A stretch of 7,245 bases of DNA, taken from JANLWK01 sp031364505. GTDB taxonomy: Bacteria; Eisenbacteria; RBG-16-71-46. The position numbers and the translations under genes were made by a program. The notes beneath the pieces were generated by a model, which was not told where the DNA came from, did no database searches, and worked only from the letters and a program-made list of their open reading frames with translations. The stretch is taken from positions 1 through 7,245 of the forward strand of contig JANLWK010000029.1 in NCBI GenBank assembly GCA_031364505.1, given 5' to 3'. Of this stretch, positions 5,843-7,245 are shown one piece after another (the first letter of the stretch is position 1; each line of letters opens with the position of its first letter).

Positions 5843-6043
5843 GTGGCTCGTGGCACGGTGAAGTGGTTCAACGACGCGAAGGGCTTCGGCTTCATTTCCC
5901 AGGAAGGCGGCGAGGACGTTTTCGTGCATTTCTCGGCGATCCAGGGAGATGGTTTCCGGTCTCTGGCTGAAAACGAGGCCGTTGAGTTCGATGTCACCCG
6001 CGGCCCGAAGGGGCTGCAGGCGTCAAACGTCCGCAAGGCGTAA
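5843..6043 (+). CDS. csp: cold-shock domain protein (CspA family)
   Basis: A 66-residue single cold-shock domain, the normal family length, that binds single-stranded RNA and DNA and melts mRNA structure in the cytoplasm. GTVKWFN (4-10) opens the first strand; KGFGFI (13-18) is RNP1 and VFVHF (26-30) is RNP2, with the aromatic binding surface intact. The C-terminal half (AVEFDVTRGPKGLQASNVRKA) fits strands 4-5. The start is GTG at 5843, with AAGGAG 6 bp upstream; the open frame continues upstream but the family start and ribosome site fix this position. It is monocistronic, divergent from the SPOR gene, with leader hairpins and a strong terminator. Whether it is cold-induced or constitutive cannot be seen. 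Confidence 0.96.
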   Translation: MARGTVKWFNDAKGFGFISQEGGEDVFVHFSAIQGDGFRSLAENEAVEFDVTRGPKGLQASNVRKA

Positions 6044-6079
6044 GGGCGGACTCGAACCACGCTGATCGATGATGACGAG

Positions 6080-6107
6080 GGCGGCGCCCCACCGGGCGCC
6101 GCCTTTT
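6080..6107 (+). terminator. intrinsic terminator of the cold-shock gene
   Basis: GGCGGCGCCC (6080-6089) and GGGCGCCGCC (6094-6103) form a perfect 10-bp stem around a CACC loop, followed directly by TTTT. It lies 36 bp past the csp stop. Confidence 0.9.
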
Positions 6108-6206
6108 CGTTGGCCCCCGAAGCGCACCCATCCGCCCCCACCGCCTGGAGTCTGTCCGCCCGCGGCGGCTCATGCGCATGGCGCGGGTTGCCGATAACCT
6201 CGCCCT

Positions 6207-6253
6207 ACGTTCCAGGCTCGGTTCATGGTCGGTTCAGGGCGCCGTGTTAGCAT
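6207..6253 (+). promoter_or_regulatory. 11-bp direct repeats with -10 element before the glycosyltransferase gene
   Basis: TCGGTTCA occurs at 6218-6225 and again at 6229-6236, 11 bp apart; a weaker copy, ACGTTCCA (5/8), lies one further 11-bp step upstream at 6207-6214. The last repeat ends 11 bp before TAGCAT (6248-6253, 4/6 match to a -10), and there is no good -35. Repeats of one helical turn replacing the -35 are the layout of PhoB/OmpR-family activated promoters. The regulator is not in the window. Confidence 0.45.
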
Positions 6254-6312
6254 CCGCCGGTCCTGTGTGTTTCCCGTGACGCGGCGGAACCGGTCGAGCC
6301 CGGAGGTGAGGC

Positions 6313-7245
6313 ATGGAAGGGTCGCCTTCGACGAGCCGCGCCGCGCTTTCGGCGCCGGCCGTCCTCGCCCTCGCCGCGATTCTGCTCGCGGGTGCGGCGC
6401 TTCGGGTTCCCCACCTCGGCGGACCGATCGACGAGCCGCACGCCTGGCGCCAGGCCGAGACGGCGCAGTTCGCGCGCTCCTTCTACCGCGACGGCATCGA
6501 CCTGCTGCATCCCTCCGTGTGCTGGCTCGGTGGGCACCGCGCGCTGGCGCTCGAGTTCCCGCTGCCCGAGGCGGTCGTGGCGCTCGGTTACCGCGCCGCG
6601 GGCCGCGAGTGGCTCCCGCTCGCGCGCATCTTCAGCCTGCTGTGCTATCTCGGCGCGGCCGCGTACCTGTTCCGCATCGTGTCCATGCTGTTCGGCTCGG
6701 CCGCCGGCGCCTGGTCGGCGATCGTGTTCCTGGTGCTTCCGCTCGGTCTCTACTATTCGCGCGCGGTGCACGTCGACCCGGCGGCGCTGCTGTGCGCGCA
6801 CGCGGCGTTCTTCTATGCGCTGCTCTTCTACGAACACGGGGGATGGCCGAACGCGGTCCGTGCCTCGATCTGGGCGGCGCTGGGGTTCCTGATCAAGGCG
6901 CCGTACCTCTTCTATCTCGGCCTGCCCGTGCTGGCCTGGATCGCGACGCGCTTCGCGTGGCGCCGGGCCCTCGTGCTCGTGCTGGCGGCCGTGCCGGCGA
7001 TCGTGGCGTTCCTGTGGTGGCGGCAGCACGCGCTGCTCGTGAACGCTGGTGTGCCCGACTGGGGCTTCATTCCGGGGTTCAAGGCCGACTTCGCCAAGCA
7101 CGTAACGGGCAGCGCCTCGTGGTTCTACGGCACGCCGGCGGAGCGGCTCGATCCGCACACCTGGCGTGTCATGGCGTACCGCGTGTGGCGTGAGGTCGCG
7201 ACCCCGATCGGCGTGATGCTGCTGCTGAGCGGCCTCGCCACGGCG
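6313..7245 (+). CDS. GT-C membrane glycosyltransferase (family 39-like), 3' end outside window
   Basis: The frame is open from ATG at 6313 to the edge, giving 311 residues without a stop; the full protein is probably 450-600. GGAGGTGA, a perfect anti-Shine-Dalgarno match, lies 3 bp before the start. One N-terminal helix (about 12-31) is followed by an outside loop with PIDEPHAWRQAETAQFAR (38-55), then GIDLLHP (61-67). Acidic D-E plus W-R-Q near the first helix is typical of the GT39/ArnT-like class, where the acid acts in catalysis. Further hydrophobic segments lie at about 105-125, 131-148, 155-173, 185-212, 217-236 and 298-311; HVDPA (153-157) resembles the second conserved acidic loop. Such enzymes move a sugar from a lipid-phosphate carrier to a protein, lipid A or a surface polymer on the outer side of the inner membrane. 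Substrate unknown. It is a separate unit from csp, with its own upstream repeats. Confidence 0.82.
   Translation, partial: MEGSPSTSRAALSAPAVLALAAILLAGAALRVPHLGGPIDEPHAWRQAETAQFARSFYRDGIDLLHPSVCWLGGHRALALEFPLPEAVVALGYRAAGREWLPLARIFSLLCYLGAAAYLFRIVSMLFGSAAGAWSAIVFLVLPLGLYYSRAVHVDPAALLCAHAAFFYALLFYEHGGWPNAVRASIWAALGFLIKAPYLFYLGLPVLAWIATRFAWRRALVLVLAAVPAIVAFLWWRQHALLVNAGVPDWGFIPGFKADFAKHVTGSASWFYGTPAERLDPHTWRVMAYRVWREVATPIGVMLLLSGLATA

Noticed and set aside
6171..6180. Perfect 10-bp palindrome CATGCGCATG
   Set aside because: It is a single short palindrome with no partner site or useful position relative to a promoter; likely chance.
6225..7193. 322-codon closed plus-strand frame near the right edge
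   Set aside because: It is out of frame with the real membrane glycosyltransferase, which starts at 6313 after GGAGGTGA and runs open to the edge; the closed frame is Arg-rich with no membrane pattern.

Overview
The window is GC-rich DNA with gene-length antisense frames opposite real genes, as high-GC codon use produces. SPOR and glyoxylate-shunt genes, together with strong GGAGG-type ribosome binding sites, suggest a free-living, Gram-negative-type aerobic heterotroph. The phylum cannot be fixed from sequence alone; an uncultivated high-GC lineage of the Eisenbacteria or Gemmatimonadota kind is a guess. I see no tRNA, rRNA, CRISPR array, transposase or phage gene.

Layout. (1) On the minus strand, 79-3746 holds malate synthase (aceB), then isocitrate lyase (aceA) 47 bp downstream, then a short GT-C-like membrane protein that stops inside a membrane segment near the left edge. 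aceB and aceA form a compact glyoxylate-shunt operon. Isocitrate lyase splits isocitrate into succinate and glyoxylate, and malate synthase condenses glyoxylate with acetyl-CoA to malate, so the cell can grow on acetate or fatty acids. (2) 3747-4358 is a non-coding divergent region of about 610 bp. It holds a candidate aceBA promoter inside a 9-bp dyad, three helically phased GGGGCCC repeats, two overlapping palindromes, and a plus-strand promoter with a perfect TTGACA. (3) 4359-4736 (+) encodes a small exported cysteine-rich protein. Six of its seven cysteines are placed in exact mirror symmetry, predicting a helical hairpin stapled by disulfides. (4) A strong bidirectional terminator separates it from a convergent SPOR-domain membrane protein (4809-5477, minus). 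(5) A divergent spacer of 365 bp leads to a cold-shock protein (5843-6043, +) with hairpins in its leader and a clear terminator. (6) 6313-7245 (+) is the N-terminal 311 residues of a GT-C (family 39-like) membrane glycosyltransferase, open at the right edge. Upstream are 11-bp direct repeats ending 11 bp before a -10-like hexamer, the layout of PhoB/OmpR-type promoters.

The enzymes are conventional. The parts most worth following are the mirror-symmetric cysteine protein, the structured aceBA control region, the 11-bp repeats before the glycosyltransferase, and the truncated membrane protein at the left edge.
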